Part shown: piece after piece, positions 1 to 12,100 of the stretch
Layout: every line of letters starts with the position of its first letter
How positions within the stretch are numbered: position 1 is the first letter of the stretch
NCBI GenBank assembly: GCA_003116875.1
Contig: BCKT01000001.1
Coordinates: forward strand, 2,041,486 to 2,105,485
Length of the DNA stretch: 64,000 nucleotides
Direction of reading: 5' to 3'
From: Takashimella koratensis
Lineage: Eukaryota > Basidiomycota > Tremellomycetes > Trichosporonales > Tetragoniomycetaceae
Made by a program: the position numbers and the translations under genes
Notes under the pieces: model-generated
What the model was told of the DNA's origin: nothing
Seen by the model: the letters and a program-made list of their open reading frames with translations, nothing else
The model's database searches: none

Positions 1-2587
1 ATTATGGGTCAGCTGCACTGCGAGTTTTTCGGTCTTCAGCTGACTCACCCCAGGGTTCTGGTGAGAGTACCCGTTGTGTTCCTGGCGCCACAAGGTACTA
101 CCAAATCAGCTTCTGTGATCTTTCATCAACTCACCTAGTCTCAATGTAGGTTAACCCAGCAATATCGCCTCGCCATTTGGTCTCGAGCGCCATCTTCACA
201 AACTTGGCGTATTGCTGCGGATATCAGCTTGGGTCTGAATTTCTCTGTTGGCCAAAACTAACCTCGATCATAGTCGTCACAATGCCGAGGAAGCTGAGGG
301 TGTAAGCTTCGGCTATCATGCAGAATATAATCTTAGCCGAGCTTACCTTTCGTATGAGGGGAAGAGAGCGTGACGGCCCGTCAAGGTGTATCCCTGCATC
401 CATCCCTGGAGTGTGTGCTCTGAGAGCATCTCGATAACCCGTCCACCATCGTGAGCAGTCTGAGAAATCGACCCATATCCATTAGCTCCTACACATCGAT
501 AGACATTATAGCTGCAGATAACATACCTCCGGGTCCCACTGGAAGTTGCGGTGGGTGATCTTGAGGGGGTCGTCGAGCTTGTTGGAAGTGATCTCGTCCG
601 GCGAGAAGATCCGGAAAGACTTGGGGTTGAGTTCGACAACCTTGGTCAAGTACGTCCCGACTCTGCATTGTGTAAGCTGTCTCACTCGAACGCCAGAGCT
701 GGTTGAAGCTTACGCTTTCATGTTGGAGATGACCTCCTCCTTGTCGTGCGCAAAGTCCTTCCAGTCAGGAGCGATCAGCTCCGTGAACGCATCGTACGAA
801 GCCTATACGAAACATTAGCTTCTGTCACACTCATATAGGGAGCTGGAGCTGGGACATACCTTGACCTGGCCCATACGAAGGTTGATGTTCTCAGGGATGA
901 TGCGAAGCGCCGAAGCGTCGATGATACCCTCGGCAACGCGGCTGGGCACCTGAGTCTTGGATTGGGACGAGTCCACCTCGGTGTGGAAGAGCTCAGCGGG
1001 GTGGTACGATTCGAGCCACTTGACGAGGAGGTCGAACTCTTCGTTGCTTGCCAGAGCATCGGGCAAGGGAACTGCACCGAACATGGTTAGTAAATGAGAA
1101 CTCGGAAGCACTCAGATCAACTAACCCTGGTGAGCACGCCACGAGCCCTCGATAACGTTCCCGTTGAGCGACTTGGGACCCGTCCATCCCTTGGGCGTAC
1201 GAAGAATGATCATCGGCCACCTCGGCTTAGTGATGGGCTTCCCGGATCTCGCGGCGCCCTGGATCTTCTTGATCTCATCGTATGCCCAGTTAAGGGAGGC
1301 GGCCATATCGTAGTTGACAGCAATGTCGAGGTCATGGTTGACCGTACCGTCGGGGGTCTCGCCGTTGACACGACCGTATTCAACGATGCGGACTTGATAG
1401 CCGTAGCCTGTGTAGAGGCAGGCCAACTGAGGAGGGTCAACAGGAGCTCTAACCTTAGGATAGTGGTGAGCTCACCTCGAGGTCGTCCATGGTGCCAGGG
1501 ATGGTGCGCTCGCCGATCTAGAAGTAAGCAAGAGTCATCCAAAGTGGCCCACCTTGAAGCCGTTCACGTGGAGGACAGGGATGACCGCACCGCTCTCCTG
1601 AGGGTCGAGGTACTGTATGCTGTTCAGCTCTTGGCCTATCTCCTTTTGGGTGTGAGCTTACCTTGTGAGCGTGCCACGCGGTGGCAGTGGGACCGGTCTC
1701 GCTCTCGCCGTCACCGATGACAGCAACGGTAATCTGGTCAGGCTTGTCCATAACACTGTAGTCGCACGTCATCTCTCTGACCTCTGTGGACTAATCGTTG
1801 ATTCGACGTACCTTCCATAGGCGACCGCAAGGGCGTATCCGAGCTCACCACCCTCGTGGATCGCACCAGGGGTCTCAGCGTTAACGTGAGAGGGGAATCC
1901 ATTACCGGGGAACGAGAAGGCACGGATGAACGCCTCGAGGCCCTCACGAGACATCGGGTACTGCGGGTAGAACCGGGTGATCGATCCTTCCATGAACAAG
2001 GTGGACAGCAGGGCGGGAGCACCGTGGCCTGGCTGGAAAGGGGTCAATGAGTGCCGAGAAAGAGAGGGGGAGGTGTGGGCTTACTCCGGTAATGAAGAGG
2101 AAGGTAGGGCAGTCGGTCGACTTCTCGAGCTTGTGGATTAGGTGGTTGGTGTGGGCGTAGACAAAGTTGAGACCTGGGCATGTTCCCTATGACATGACGA
2201 ATAAGCAGTTGCAATGAAGCCTGTGAGATCAAGGCTTACCCAGTGACCGAGGAGACGGCGCTTGATGTCGTCCTTCTCGAGCTTACGGGTGAGGAGTCCG
2301 TTACTACGGAGGAAGATCTGTGCAGCCGACCTGTATCCTAGTCAGCTCAAGGTTGAAAGGGGGTAACCAATTCAGCTGTCCTAGACTCACAGGTAGTTGG
2401 CTACTCGCTGAAAAGCTGTAAGGCCCTCAATGTCCACGGCGTCCTTGTCGTTCCTGATCTGTGCGATCTGCGGGTCGAGGTCGACAAGGAGTTGCGAGAC
2501 AAGGTCAGAGGGGAGGAGGGAGGGTTTAGGTGGGGTAGTGCTGTCAAACTTTGTCCCCGCGGACGCAGCGAGGCCTGTGGTCGCCAT
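1..2587 (-). CDS. XFP: Phosphoketolase (XFP), 3' part beyond window
   Basis: Thiamine-diphosphate phosphoketolase, which splits xylulose-5-phosphate or fructose-6-phosphate to acetyl-phosphate plus an aldose phosphate in the cytosol. The ATG is at 2587 and the first exon ends near 2391; many short introns follow. Translated exons show the family landmarks in order: [33 protein letters not shown]...[13 protein letters not shown], and the cofactor motif [15 protein letters not shown], then [14 protein letters not shown], the [18 protein letters not shown] block and [18 protein letters not shown]. The edge cuts the gene just after [14 protein letters not shown], so roughly the last 200 or more of about 800 residues lie outside. 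No in-frame break was seen. Identity is clear from several independent motifs; exon borders are approximate. Confidence 0.95.
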
Positions 2588-3406
2588 CTTGGTCGAGGTG
2601 GGGTGGGTTTTGATGAGGAGGTTTAGGAGCTAGATGGTTGTGGGAACCGGGGGAGATCAAGAGAGAGATGGAGTTTTATATGATGGGTAGGAGAGTACGC
2701 CTGGGAAGGGAGGTGCGAGGTACGACCGGGAACTGAGGGATAGGAAAGGGCCGGGAACACGAATGTCTGGTGTCGGGCGGACTCGGCGTTGACGACAGAG
2801 CGGAGCGGGGCAAGGGGCAGGGGCAAGGGCACGAGGGCAGAGGTTGGGAAGCGCGGTGGGGAGTGGGCGAGGACGAGAAGAGATGGGTAAATGCAAAGGG
2901 GTCAAGGGAGACACGTTTGTGCGACCGTTGGGTGGTGGGGATGGATCGAGTGTGACAACATTACATCGACAGCCCGCGACTCTTGACTCTGGGCTGGGGC
3001 AGCCATACGATATGTTCCTTCCCTCTCTGACGCCCTCCCTTCTACTGCCTGCCCGCCTGCGCCCCTGTCCGCTGTGAAAGCCGACGTCGTCGGTCTGGGT
3101 CGCACTCTCTTCTGTGACTCGGGAGTGACCAAGTGGTGCTCTTCCTCTTCGCAACTGACATCATTCCTCTTTCCTCATCATCCCGACCGACTTACCCACC
3201 TCGGAGCCCCACGCTACATCATCGCTCTCCGCTTAGGCACGTCACCGGGAAATTCCGACAAAAGCCTGGCTCATCCTTCCACGCGTTAACCACGTGTCTC
3301 TGTCTGACATGCACGTGACTCGCTGCAAACGGATGAAACGGTGCGCTTATTGTTCTCCGCGTTGGTATGCATCCAAGGCCTTGAACACCTCTACAGTCTT
3401 AGCATT

Positions 3407-3466
<60 letters not shown>

Positions 3467-3506
3467 CTCTGCAACTCATCATCACCGCCCTCTACCAACA
3501 CCCATC
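2588..3506. promoter_or_regulatory. Divergent intergenic region XFP/RAM2 with CT microsatellite
   Basis: About 0.9 kb between two divergently transcribed genes, so it should hold both promoters. No convincing coding exon was seen. The part next to RAM2 is pyrimidine-rich on the plus strand, including a long CT dinucleotide run at about 3410-3461 that ends about 45 bp before the RAM2 ATG. The part next to XFP is purine-rich on the plus strand, meaning CT-rich in the XFP sense. Confidence 0.6.
3410..3461 (+). repeat. (CT)n microsatellite in RAM2 leader
   Basis: Uninterrupted CT dinucleotide run of about 50 nt. It lies in the presumed 5' leader or core promoter of RAM2. Confidence 0.95.
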
Positions 3507-4953
3507 ATGGTGAGCACGTACCCCTGCACACGCCCCGCCCGGCCCCGCGTACTCCAAAAGATCCGCGCTCACCCTTCCTTTCCAGGCATCCACCTCCTAC
3601 ATCCCCCTCTCTCAACGCTCGATATGGTCAGACGTAACCCCGGTCCCCCAGGCAGACGGGCCCAGCCCACTCGTGCCTATCATGTACTCTGAGGAGTGTA
3701 AGTGGAAGCTTCTTTCACCCTCATCACTTGCTTCCCCTCTACTCTGCGATTGGAACAACGCAGGACTTCAAAACTCACCTTTGCAATGTTGGTTTACAGA
3801 CCGAGACGCAATGGACCACTTTCGTGCCGTCTCCACCTCGGGTGAAAAGTCTGACCGAGTTCTTGAGCTCACAGAGACTATTGTCCGTCTCAACCCGGCG
3901 CACTACACTGTCTGGTAGGTTTTTGGAGCTTGGCGGATCATCTTCAGAACTTTGAGCTCACCTTTTCCCAGGCAGTACCGCATCGCGACGTTGCTTGAGC
4001 TTAAGAAGAACCTCGAGGATGAGCTGCAGTTGATGAACGAGTTTGCTCAGGAGAACCTCAAGTCGTACCAAGTGTGGTATGTTGCTGTTCCTTTCATCAC
4101 TCCCCGACCTAGACTGCAAGACCTCACAAACCATCGCATTCACTAACTCGAACTTAGGCACCACCGTCTCCTGTTGCTCACTCACATCTCGCCGGCTCGA
4201 CCCACTTCCGAGATCGAATTTATCCACGACTCCCTCCTTCCCGATCCCAAGAACTACCACACTTGGGCGTACCTTCACTGGCTGTACAGTCACTTTTCGT
4301 CTCTCGGTCCTGAGCGGATCACGGCGGCCGACTGGGAAGCGGAGGAGAAGTGGTGTGATGGGATGTTGGAGCAGGACGGGAGGAATAACTCGGCTTGGGG
4401 TTGGAGGTGGTTCCTTCGGATTGGCAGGCCTGATGCACCGCTAGATGCAGACGCGGAGATCAAGTGAGTATCAAAGTGTGGATTGCGGTGGTGGGATATG
4501 TGAAGAGTTGACTGACCTCTGCTTCAGGTACGCGCTCGAGCAGATCCACAAGATCCCCCACAACGTCTCGGCGTGGAACTATCTCCGGGGGTGAGTCTTG
4601 TATCCTTGCTCTCTCATTCATATCATGCAACTGAGCAGATCCCAACTCACACCCACAGTATTCTCAAACACTTTTCCCTGCCTCGGCTTCCCCTCGTTCC
4701 CTCCATTGAACCACACACTGTCCGCCCTTCTCACCCTTTACGCACCACTCCCACCTCATTGCATACCTACCCGGTCCCTACCGTACCCGACGAGGTCCCT
4801 CTTCCCGTCTCGCACGCGCTCGAGTTCCTTGCCGAGGCGTACGAGGAGGACGGCCGGTTGGGTGATGCGATGGAGATTTATACCGAGTTGGGGAACGAGT
4901 ATGATCGGATGCGAGCGAGTTATTGGGATTTGAGGAGGAGGGAGTGTGTCTAG
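3507..4953 (+). CDS. RAM2: Farnesyltransferase/geranylgeranyltransferase-I alpha subunit
   Basis: Shared alpha subunit of protein farnesyltransferase and geranylgeranyltransferase I, which prenylates CaaX proteins such as Ras and Rho. Seven exons can be built: 3507-3509, 3586-3697, 3800-3914, 3972-4076, 4158-4463, 4528-4590 and 4659-4953, giving 332 residues, normal for the family. The first exon is only the ATG. The N-terminus reads SQRSIWSDVTPVPQ then PIMYSEEYRDAMDHFRA, the classic start of this subunit. The alpha-alpha repeats follow: RLNPAHYTVWQYR, NLKSYQVWHHR, DPKNYHTWAYLHW, NNSAWGWRWF and HNVSAWNYLRG. The tail covers the C-terminal helices. The Tyr of SEEY is made across the exon 2/3 junction, which supports those borders. 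Confidence 0.95.
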
Positions 4954-5224
4954 CTGGTTGCTGGTTGTCACGAGGTGGAGTGTATTGGAGTTAAACAGTG
5001 CATAGGATGTAGGAATAGACTTGGTTCTTGGTTTCTGGTTCCCTAGTGCTTGATGTACCGGTACATGGCTTCCCTACGGTGATGAGGACGAGCCGACCGG
5101 ATTTCTTGGCTCCTACGGACTCACTGACTGGTTCGTCTCCAATTTCACCGGCGTCAATCTAATCTCTTTCCCACAATCAATCGTCACTACTACTTTCACC
5201 ACGACCCATTGCACCTCAATCACC

Positions 5225-6073
5225 ATGACCGTCCCTTCTTCCTCCTCCTCCTTTCACACCACGTCTTCCCCTCAACCCTCTTACATACTCTACTACGACC
5301 ACCTCCCTTGCACACCTTACTCCCTTTTCTCACACTGGTCCCCAACGCCGTTCTTTGACCCTCTCTTACCTGGTCTCGTCTTCCCCACGGCCGAGCACTA
5401 CATGATGTACCACAAGTCCCTTCTCTTCTGTCCTTCTTCCTGCCGAGACGTGATGCGCTCTTCCGACCCGGCCGAGGCGAAGAAGGTAGGGAGAGGGGTG
5501 AAGGGATTTGAGAGAAGAGTTTGGGACAGGGTCGCGGATGGGGTGGTGGAGAGGGCGAATTGGCTAAGGTTTGGTGGGGGGTTAGATGAAGGGGAGATTC
5601 AGAGGGTGTACATGGAGAAAGAGAAGAAAGAGAGGAGGGAGCAAGGCGAAAGTGGAAGTGGAGGTGGGAAAGAGACAGGGGACAGCACGGGCAGTGGTGA
5701 GGGGTCAAGCTCCACACAACATTTCCACCCAACCGATCTCCCACAAACCAACGCCGATGTATCAACTTCGACCTCGACCTCAGATTCGGCGACTGATCCG
5801 GATGTTGTCATGAACCCACACACGATGGACATCCACGATCGCCTCGCTTTCCTCCTTTCCACCGGGACCACACCCCTCGTCGAAGCGAGCCCCGAAGATC
5901 GGAAATGGGGGATCGGGTTCGGTGTTGATGTAGCCGCTGGGAATGAGGAGGAGTGGGGGGAGAATAGAGCCGGAAAGGCGTTGATGCGTGCCAGAGAGAG
6001 GTTGGCGAGATCTATAGAGGGGTTGGAGAAGGTAGAGCGGTTCCAAGGGGTCAACGGTACGCGCGAGGGTTAA
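5225..6073 (+). CDS. NADAR-domain protein (YbiA/DUF1768 family)
   Basis: Single-exon 282-residue protein of the NADAR family. Characterised members are N-glycosidases acting on riboflavin intermediates or ADP-ribosylated substrates; this copy's substrate cannot be told. The core is visible in two halves: SLFSHW (33-38) and FPTAEHYMMYHKSLLF (from 53, with the conserved Glu57), then AEAKKVGRGVKGF and the VERANWLRFG strand; after an insert come LVEASPEDRKWGIGF and the NRAGKALMRARERL helix. The insert, roughly residues 117-200, is charged, Ser/Gly/Thr-rich and probably disordered; typical stand-alone members (about 150-170 residues) lack it. No targeting signal was seen. The gene is convergent with the arrestin gene. 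Confidence 0.9.
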   Translation: MTVPSSSSSFHTTSSPQPSYILYYDHLPCTPYSLFSHWSPTPFFDPLLPGLVFPTAEHYMMYHKSLLFCPSSCRDVMRSSDPAEAKKVGRGVKGFERRVWDRVADGVVERANWLRFGGGLDEGEIQRVYMEKEKKERREQGESGSGGGKETGDSTGSGEGSSSTQHFHPTDLPQTNADVSTSTSTSDSATDPDVVMNPHTMDIHDRLAFLLSTGTTPLVEASPEDRKWGIGFGVDVAAGNEEEWGENRAGKALMRARERLARSIEGLEKVERFQGVNGTREG

Positions 6074-6523
6074 ATATATGCAAGAGGAGGAAACCGAGGT
6101 GGTTCATCTCTAGATGTCAGTGATGTTTGTCCCAAAAGTGGAAAGGAGAACACAACGGTATCATGATAATTGTTACAATACATGTAATGTAATGTTGTAT
6201 GAAAGTGAAAAGGTGCTGTTACAGACGGGTTGGTCAAGCTGAACAAACTGAGAGACAAGGTTATTAAAAAGTAATGAAGAGGAGAAGTAACGAGTCAAAG
6301 GGGTTTGTTTTAATTCCAATGTTCTACGTCCCTCACTCCAGTCGCGGTAAAGCCTTGACGCCCGAGTTCGTAAGAGAAGAAAGAAAGATGCCAAGTGCTA
6401 AAAGTTGTAATGTAAAAAAATGTCTTTATGCGTGTTTTGTGTAATGAGATGCAGTGTTGTGTGGTTGCTAAAGATGTAAAGTTGTGATGCGTGTTGCGGT
6501 TATAGATTGAAAGGTGTGATTGG
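6074..6523. other. Convergent 3' intergenic region
   Basis: 450 bp between the stops of the NADAR gene (+) and the arrestin gene (-). It is AT-richer than its surroundings, as expected for overlapping 3' UTR and terminator sequence. No gene was seen. Confidence 0.5.
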
Positions 6524-9164
6524 TCATGGCCTTTGAGCGATGATTGGGGTCGCGACAGGTGTCGGGTCGTCTGGCTCTTGCACAGCAAAGGCAAATGGCT
6601 GATGTTGGTCCTGCGGCGGTTGTCTAGGGATCCTATCATGCGAACCGGTGTGCAGATCGTTGACAGCGACGACTCCTCTCCCGCCTCCACTTCCCATGTT
6701 CCCAGTCTGATGACCCGGTAGGCTTGCCATGGACGTGAGTGGCCTTGGCCCCGCTGTCTCTGCCATGGGAATGACGGAAGCAGTGGATGTGCAGCCGAGG
6801 CTGCCGAGTGAACCGAGCGGGCGTGGCGGGACAGAAGGCCCGGAGTAGACACCGAAACTAGGCGCGGTACGTGGGCGGCGACGCGAAGGTGGTCGGTTAT
6901 CTTCGTCTGGGATCTGGGGAAGACCAAGGCCCAGCGCGTCAAGGGAAGGGAGTGCAGGTCGGCCGTTGCCTGGACCAGGGGCCATAGAAACCGGTCGAGT
7001 CTTGATCCCCGCTGAGCTCTGGGGAGGGGACAACAGTGGCGTGTGTTGCGACGAGGAAGAGGACGAGGTCGGCATCATTGACGGTGTGTTTTTCAGGCCG
7101 TACAGGGGTTGAAATACGGGTGTGGAATCTGCCATCGACAGTCGCTGTCGACTTCGACTGGGCTGAACTTCTTCCTCCTCTGACGTGGTAGTCGAGATAC
7201 GCCTGCCGGTCTGCTGGAATTGCCGGAGGATCGATAACGAGTCGTAGTCGATCGCCTCGGTGGACTGCGGGGACAAGCTGGATGCTGAGTTGGACGGCGT
7301 AGGGTAAGGCAAAATCGATTGGATCGGGGGTAACGTGACGTTGGATCGTTTGCCCATATCGCCGTGGATAGCCTCGGTGGAATAAGAAGAAGGCATCTCC
7401 GCTCCTCGACCGTGGCCGCGGTTCGCAGCGTCGCCTTTGTCGCTGAGTCGGCGGAGCTCATCGTTCCCGTGCGGAGGAGGGGACGGGAACACAAAGTGAA
7501 TAGGTTTACTCTGTGCCGCGTGTTCAGCCGGGAGCAAGATCGGTTTAAGTTGTGCGTCCTCGACGACCACTGCAATCGGGGTATGCGCGAGCTCGGGTGG
7601 GCTTTGGCCAACGGGTGAATTGGAGATGGAGCGACTCGACTTGGTCTTGCGTCGGTGCGGGAGACCACCACTGACGACTGGGTCGGAAATGTCCACCGTC
7701 CCTTCGTGCATGTACAGACCTCGGCGAGTGCTCTTGTGTCTCCGCTTGACCTTGGGCGTGAGCTCGCCCTCGCTGCTCGCGACGGTAGCAGTCAATGCAG
7801 AGCTCGTTACATTCACCACCTCGCCGTCCGCGTTCTTCGCCAACGGCAACGCCACGGTGGCTTCCACCACCGTCGATGCGGACACAGCGTTGGATGCAAG
7901 GACCGACGCCGCGGTCGATGCAGCTGCTCGCTCCATGCTGGTTGTTCCGACAATGATAACAGGGATGACTGGACCAGCAATCTCACGAACGACTTTGTGG
8001 CCCTTGACGCGTAACGAGACTTTGACGCGAATCTCAAACGAAACCGCTGCTAACCGCGTTCGCACCGAGTGGCCCACGTCCCACCGGCCTCCTCGTTTGG
8101 GGAGGAGGATCCGAGCCGATGGACAGGTCACGCCGTCTGGACCCGGGGAAGGATCGTCGCATGACGCCTCGGCTATCCGGATGCTAAAGTGGCGCTTACT
8201 CTCGCTTGACCCCTCGGGCGGCGGCGACGTCGAGTCCGGCAGCCGCGCGTAGCTGGGTCGTGGGGAAAGTCCGCGAGAGAAAATAGCTGAAATCCGTGAT
8301 CTAGGTTGGGGGGATGTCGAAGGGGGAGGGGAGTTGGAAGAGGTCGAATCGTCCGGGCCACCAGGGGAGGGAGATGGGGAAGGTTCTCGGGTTGGATTTG
8401 TTGATCGTGTTGGTGATTTTTCATCGTACAACTCTAGCCGCCGTTCAAGGACAAACGAGACCCTCCGAACAGTGGTCGAGACATCTAGTGGCCGAACGCC
8501 AAGCTCGAGGTCGATCGAGTCGCCGGGTCCGTACGCTGCTCGTGGTTGCGTAAGCAAGAACTCGATTGATGTCGATCCTGATCCAGCCACGAGCTCAGAA
8601 GGTGGTGAAGTTGGGGGAACGGATGGGACACGGTGGTCATGCAAATCGAGAGTGTAGGCTCTTGTTGCTCGGTGCCCAACAAAGGTGATCGGTTTGAACT
8701 CTACGATTGCCTCAAGTTTCCATACGATGCGCCACTCGCGCATGACCTGGCTGCCGGCGCCGAGACCACCGTTGACTGCTGCGAGAGCCGCAGAGGGAGG
8801 GATGGAAAGGCGGAATGGTCGCTCAGAGTAGCCGAGGGGCTCGTAGGTATCGGGACTTGCAGACCAAAGGGTCTTGGTCTTCTCCCACAGGACTCGTTCA
8901 GGCTGTGAGGAGAACGGCCCGCCGAGTCGCTGTTCACAACATTGTACCCGAATAGAGATGGAACGTGTTGGTAGAAGATCACTCCCTTCCTCGAGCTTTG
9001 TCACGCACGTCCCCGCCAGGTGAACGGGAGTGACCCCGAGATGGCCTAGAGCATTGTCAGTGGTGAGGTCAAGGAAGACATGGTTGGACCCCGGACTCAC
9101 CGGTGTGAGGGAAGTGTCCGCCACTCGAGTTGCCCTGCTTGGGAAGCAAGAGAACGGAGAGCAT
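6524..9164 (-). CDS. Arrestin-domain protein (fungal alpha-arrestin/ART type)
   Basis: Probable arrestin-related trafficking adaptor; such proteins link Rsp5-type ubiquitin ligases to plasma-membrane cargo. Two exons, 9164-9101 and 9046-6524, give about 862 residues. The true start is in the upstream exon (MLSVLLLPKQGN...); the 55-nt intron runs GTGAGT...TCTAG. Without it the long frame would need a GTG start. The N-arrestin half includes HLGVTPVHLAGTCV, PFRLSIPPSAA and REWRIVWKLEA (about 1-190). The C-arrestin half includes STSIEFLLTQPRAAYGPGD and SFEIRVKVSLRVKG...PVIPVIIVG (about 190-400). The rest is Ser/Pro-rich and disordered. I see no canonical PPxY motif, only weaker xPxY sites (PRPSY, FQPLY), so adaptor function is an inference. 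Confidence 0.8.
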
Positions 9165-12100
9165 CTGGGCAGTCGCTAGGAAGCGTTATTGCGAAGATGA
9201 GGGGGAGTCGGAGGGGGAGGGGGGTGGGGAAGTGGGTGAAGATATCGTTCAAGGGAAAGACGATCGTGACATGGACGGCTGAAGATGTTCCAGTTGTAGA
9301 TTGGATTTGGTGGTGAAATTAAGCAGCCAAAAGAAAAGGTGAGGCGATGCGATGCGAGGTGGGTCGGTGATGGGCTTTGGGTCGTGTCCTGTCGAGGTAG
9401 AGCGTTAGTCACGTTCTCACGGCCGGGCCGTTGCCCACTAGGTAGGACTGGGCTGGACTGGGCTGGGCTGGACTGCAAGGTCGACTGGGCTTGGGAACGT
9501 ACAATTGGAAACCAATCTTGGATTAGCGCGCTTCGTCCGGCGGTAGCGTCGTTCTGTGAATATCTTGGCTCTTCAAGAGTGGTCAAGAGAAAATAGGGGG
9601 AATAGAGATGCTCGCTCGTGTCGATCTCGATGGGCCAAACGTTGGGCACGTTGGTCTCGCGTAGGGTTTGCGTAGATCGTAGGTCGTGAATGAGGGTGAA
9701 GAGGAGGGGTTGGGGTCGGAAAGGGTCGGCAAGAATGTGCCGAATGTGGTTTGTTTGGTCGTTGGGGTGATCTTAAACGAGTGACGAGGAGTAGGAGTGA
9801 GCCGAGAGGAAGAAAGAGATGGTGAATGAGAGCGAGGATGACGAAGACGGTTAAGGGGTGTGCTAATGAACGGAGCACGGGAATGGGTTGGTTTGGTCGG
9901 GTGGACGATGGGATAGTGGAGATTTGAGCGCCGGCGAGGAGGCCGAGTGGGCGAGGGGCGGTGAAGGCGGCGGCGACGGTGCTAGCGGAGGGCGAGGCAG
10001 CGACGGAGAAAAGTGTAGACAGGGCGAGGGGTAGGGAAGGGGCGAAGGGGGGAGGGGGAAGGGGAAGGAGATGGGGTGGAAAAGAACAAGGAAAGAAGGC
10101 GATCGGTAGCGTGGATTATGTCGAGTAGCGCGACGCTAAAAACAAAGTAAATAATTACAAGTGAGAGTGTGGTGATGTGGGCAGGCGCAAGGGATGGAGA
10201 CCGGTTCACGGTTAGGTTGACAGGTTGGCGCGTTGGTGCGTTGGGTTGGTTGGGTTGGTGGGGTTGGTTGGGTTGCGCTGGTGGTTACTGGCTTGGGCTG
10301 GATTGGGTTGAGTTGGGCTGCGAGCGTGCCGGTGTGTGCGGGAGCGTAGCGTGCGAGCTAGCGTGGGTGGTAGGGAGGGACGGAGGGTGGGGGAGGATTG
10401 TATCCTTGGCGACGGAGAAACAATGGCGACGACGACGACGACGACGGGGGATGAGCGGTAGGCACAGGTAGGAAGGAGAGGGGGACGGGGGAGGGGTTGG
10501 GAACGGTGCTATAGCTATATATCGAAGCTAGTGGGTAGGTTCTTGATCGCCCGCTGGCATCTGGTTCAAGGGGCGGCCAGGGGGAGCGCGAAGGGGGCGA
10601 CGGGAGGGGGGGGGAAGGGAGGGACGAAACGGCAAGGCTGGCGCTAGTCGGTGGGTCTGGACAGGTGAGTTATTGGGAATGAGAATAGACGTGATGATCT
10701 CTTGACACGGGTACCAGGTGACAGGCGGCACCACTGGATGCAACAATGAGAAATGACATATGCTCTCTCTCGGACGGACGGACGGACGGACGGCCAGGAC
10801 AGGACAGGATCACAGGGGGCACTGACAGGCAGCTGTGAGACCAACCCGCGCTACGGATTCAACGCCAGCGCCAACGCCAACCCGGCGCCGCAGGGATCAA
10901 TGCCCATATTCCTACCGCTACGGCAATGACAACGCAAACGCAACGACGCAACTTGCCTACCCGCCCGACCACGAAATAAAGGCACGGCAAATGAAGTCGC
11001 TGTAATAGCAATTACTGCATCTTCCAGTAAACCTAGTCTTGTTGCTGATGCGTGAGTCCTGAGCGGCCACAGCGGCGTCTTGAGCCCGACCAGTTTGAAG
11101 CCGATGAGAATCGCTCCTGACGCTTACCTTTTGGCTAGGCTGGATTTTCTGGGACCTACTGTACCTAACTCCTTGCCAGCCCGCTGCTGTTTCCGTCGGT
11201 GTTGGGAAGATGGGGGGGGGGGGAGCACGGCGTTGCCTGCCTGCCGCTCCTGGCGGTGATGTGTATGTCCCGAGGCACCGAGTACCGCAGGGCCAGGGGA
11301 CAGACCAAGGCGAGGGGCGCCGAGTGAAAACTGAACCTGTGGAGAGGCGGGTGAGCAACGACGACGCCACGCCATGATCGACACGACCTTGCTGGGTGAA
11401 CGAGGATTCATCAACAAATCCTGCACCACCAAAGAATGAGGTGTTTAAAAAAAAAAATCCAAGACGTTTAGCGCCTTTTTAGACCCTGACCTACGTTTTT
11501 TTCTTTTTTTGGACGGACCCTCTCCCGGGCCCAAGCCTTTCGTCGCTGGGCACAAAGAACCCTGAGGGTCGTCAGACAAGGTTTGGAGCTAGTAGCGAAG
11601 GAGGAGAGGCGCCAACGACGCTAAAAAACGATAAACCTGACAGGGTGGTTATTTTCCCAAAGGATGCAAAACGATTCGACCCAGGGGACCGCCCCAGGAA
11701 TGGCTCGACACCAACCCCTGAGCCCCTGTCTTGTTCCTGAATGTGCACCTCGCTCTGGGTCTTGCCTGCCTTCCTTTGAACTCACTCTCCCCGGTGGGGT
11801 TTGCAATCGACGCTAAGCCTCGTTCGGTCTTGACACTGACGGTCACACATCTTCGTCCCTCCCGCGCACCCATTGCACACACCAAGCCTCGTTCATCAAC
11901 CACCGACGCCGCCAAGTTTTCTGCACCACGCGGTACCATCCTCGCCCAGCCGTGCCGTTGCCGTCACCCTCGCTCGGCCCTTGGCAGGCGACTTTGCACC
12001 GTAGCGAGTGTTCGAAGTATCGGGGAATGAGCACTTCCCTAGCCCTGCCATGCACCGTGGACCTGATTTTCCCGTCCATTCACAACCGGTGACCACCATC

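Noticed and set aside
9046..9124. Arrestin gene starting at 9124 in the long open frame
   Set aside because: That codon is GTG. A 55-nt intron joins the frame to an upstream exon with a proper ATG and better N-terminal arrestin sequence.
10240..10310. TTGGGTTGG repeats as an internal telomere
   Set aside because: Irregular units that do not form a consistent telomeric repeat.
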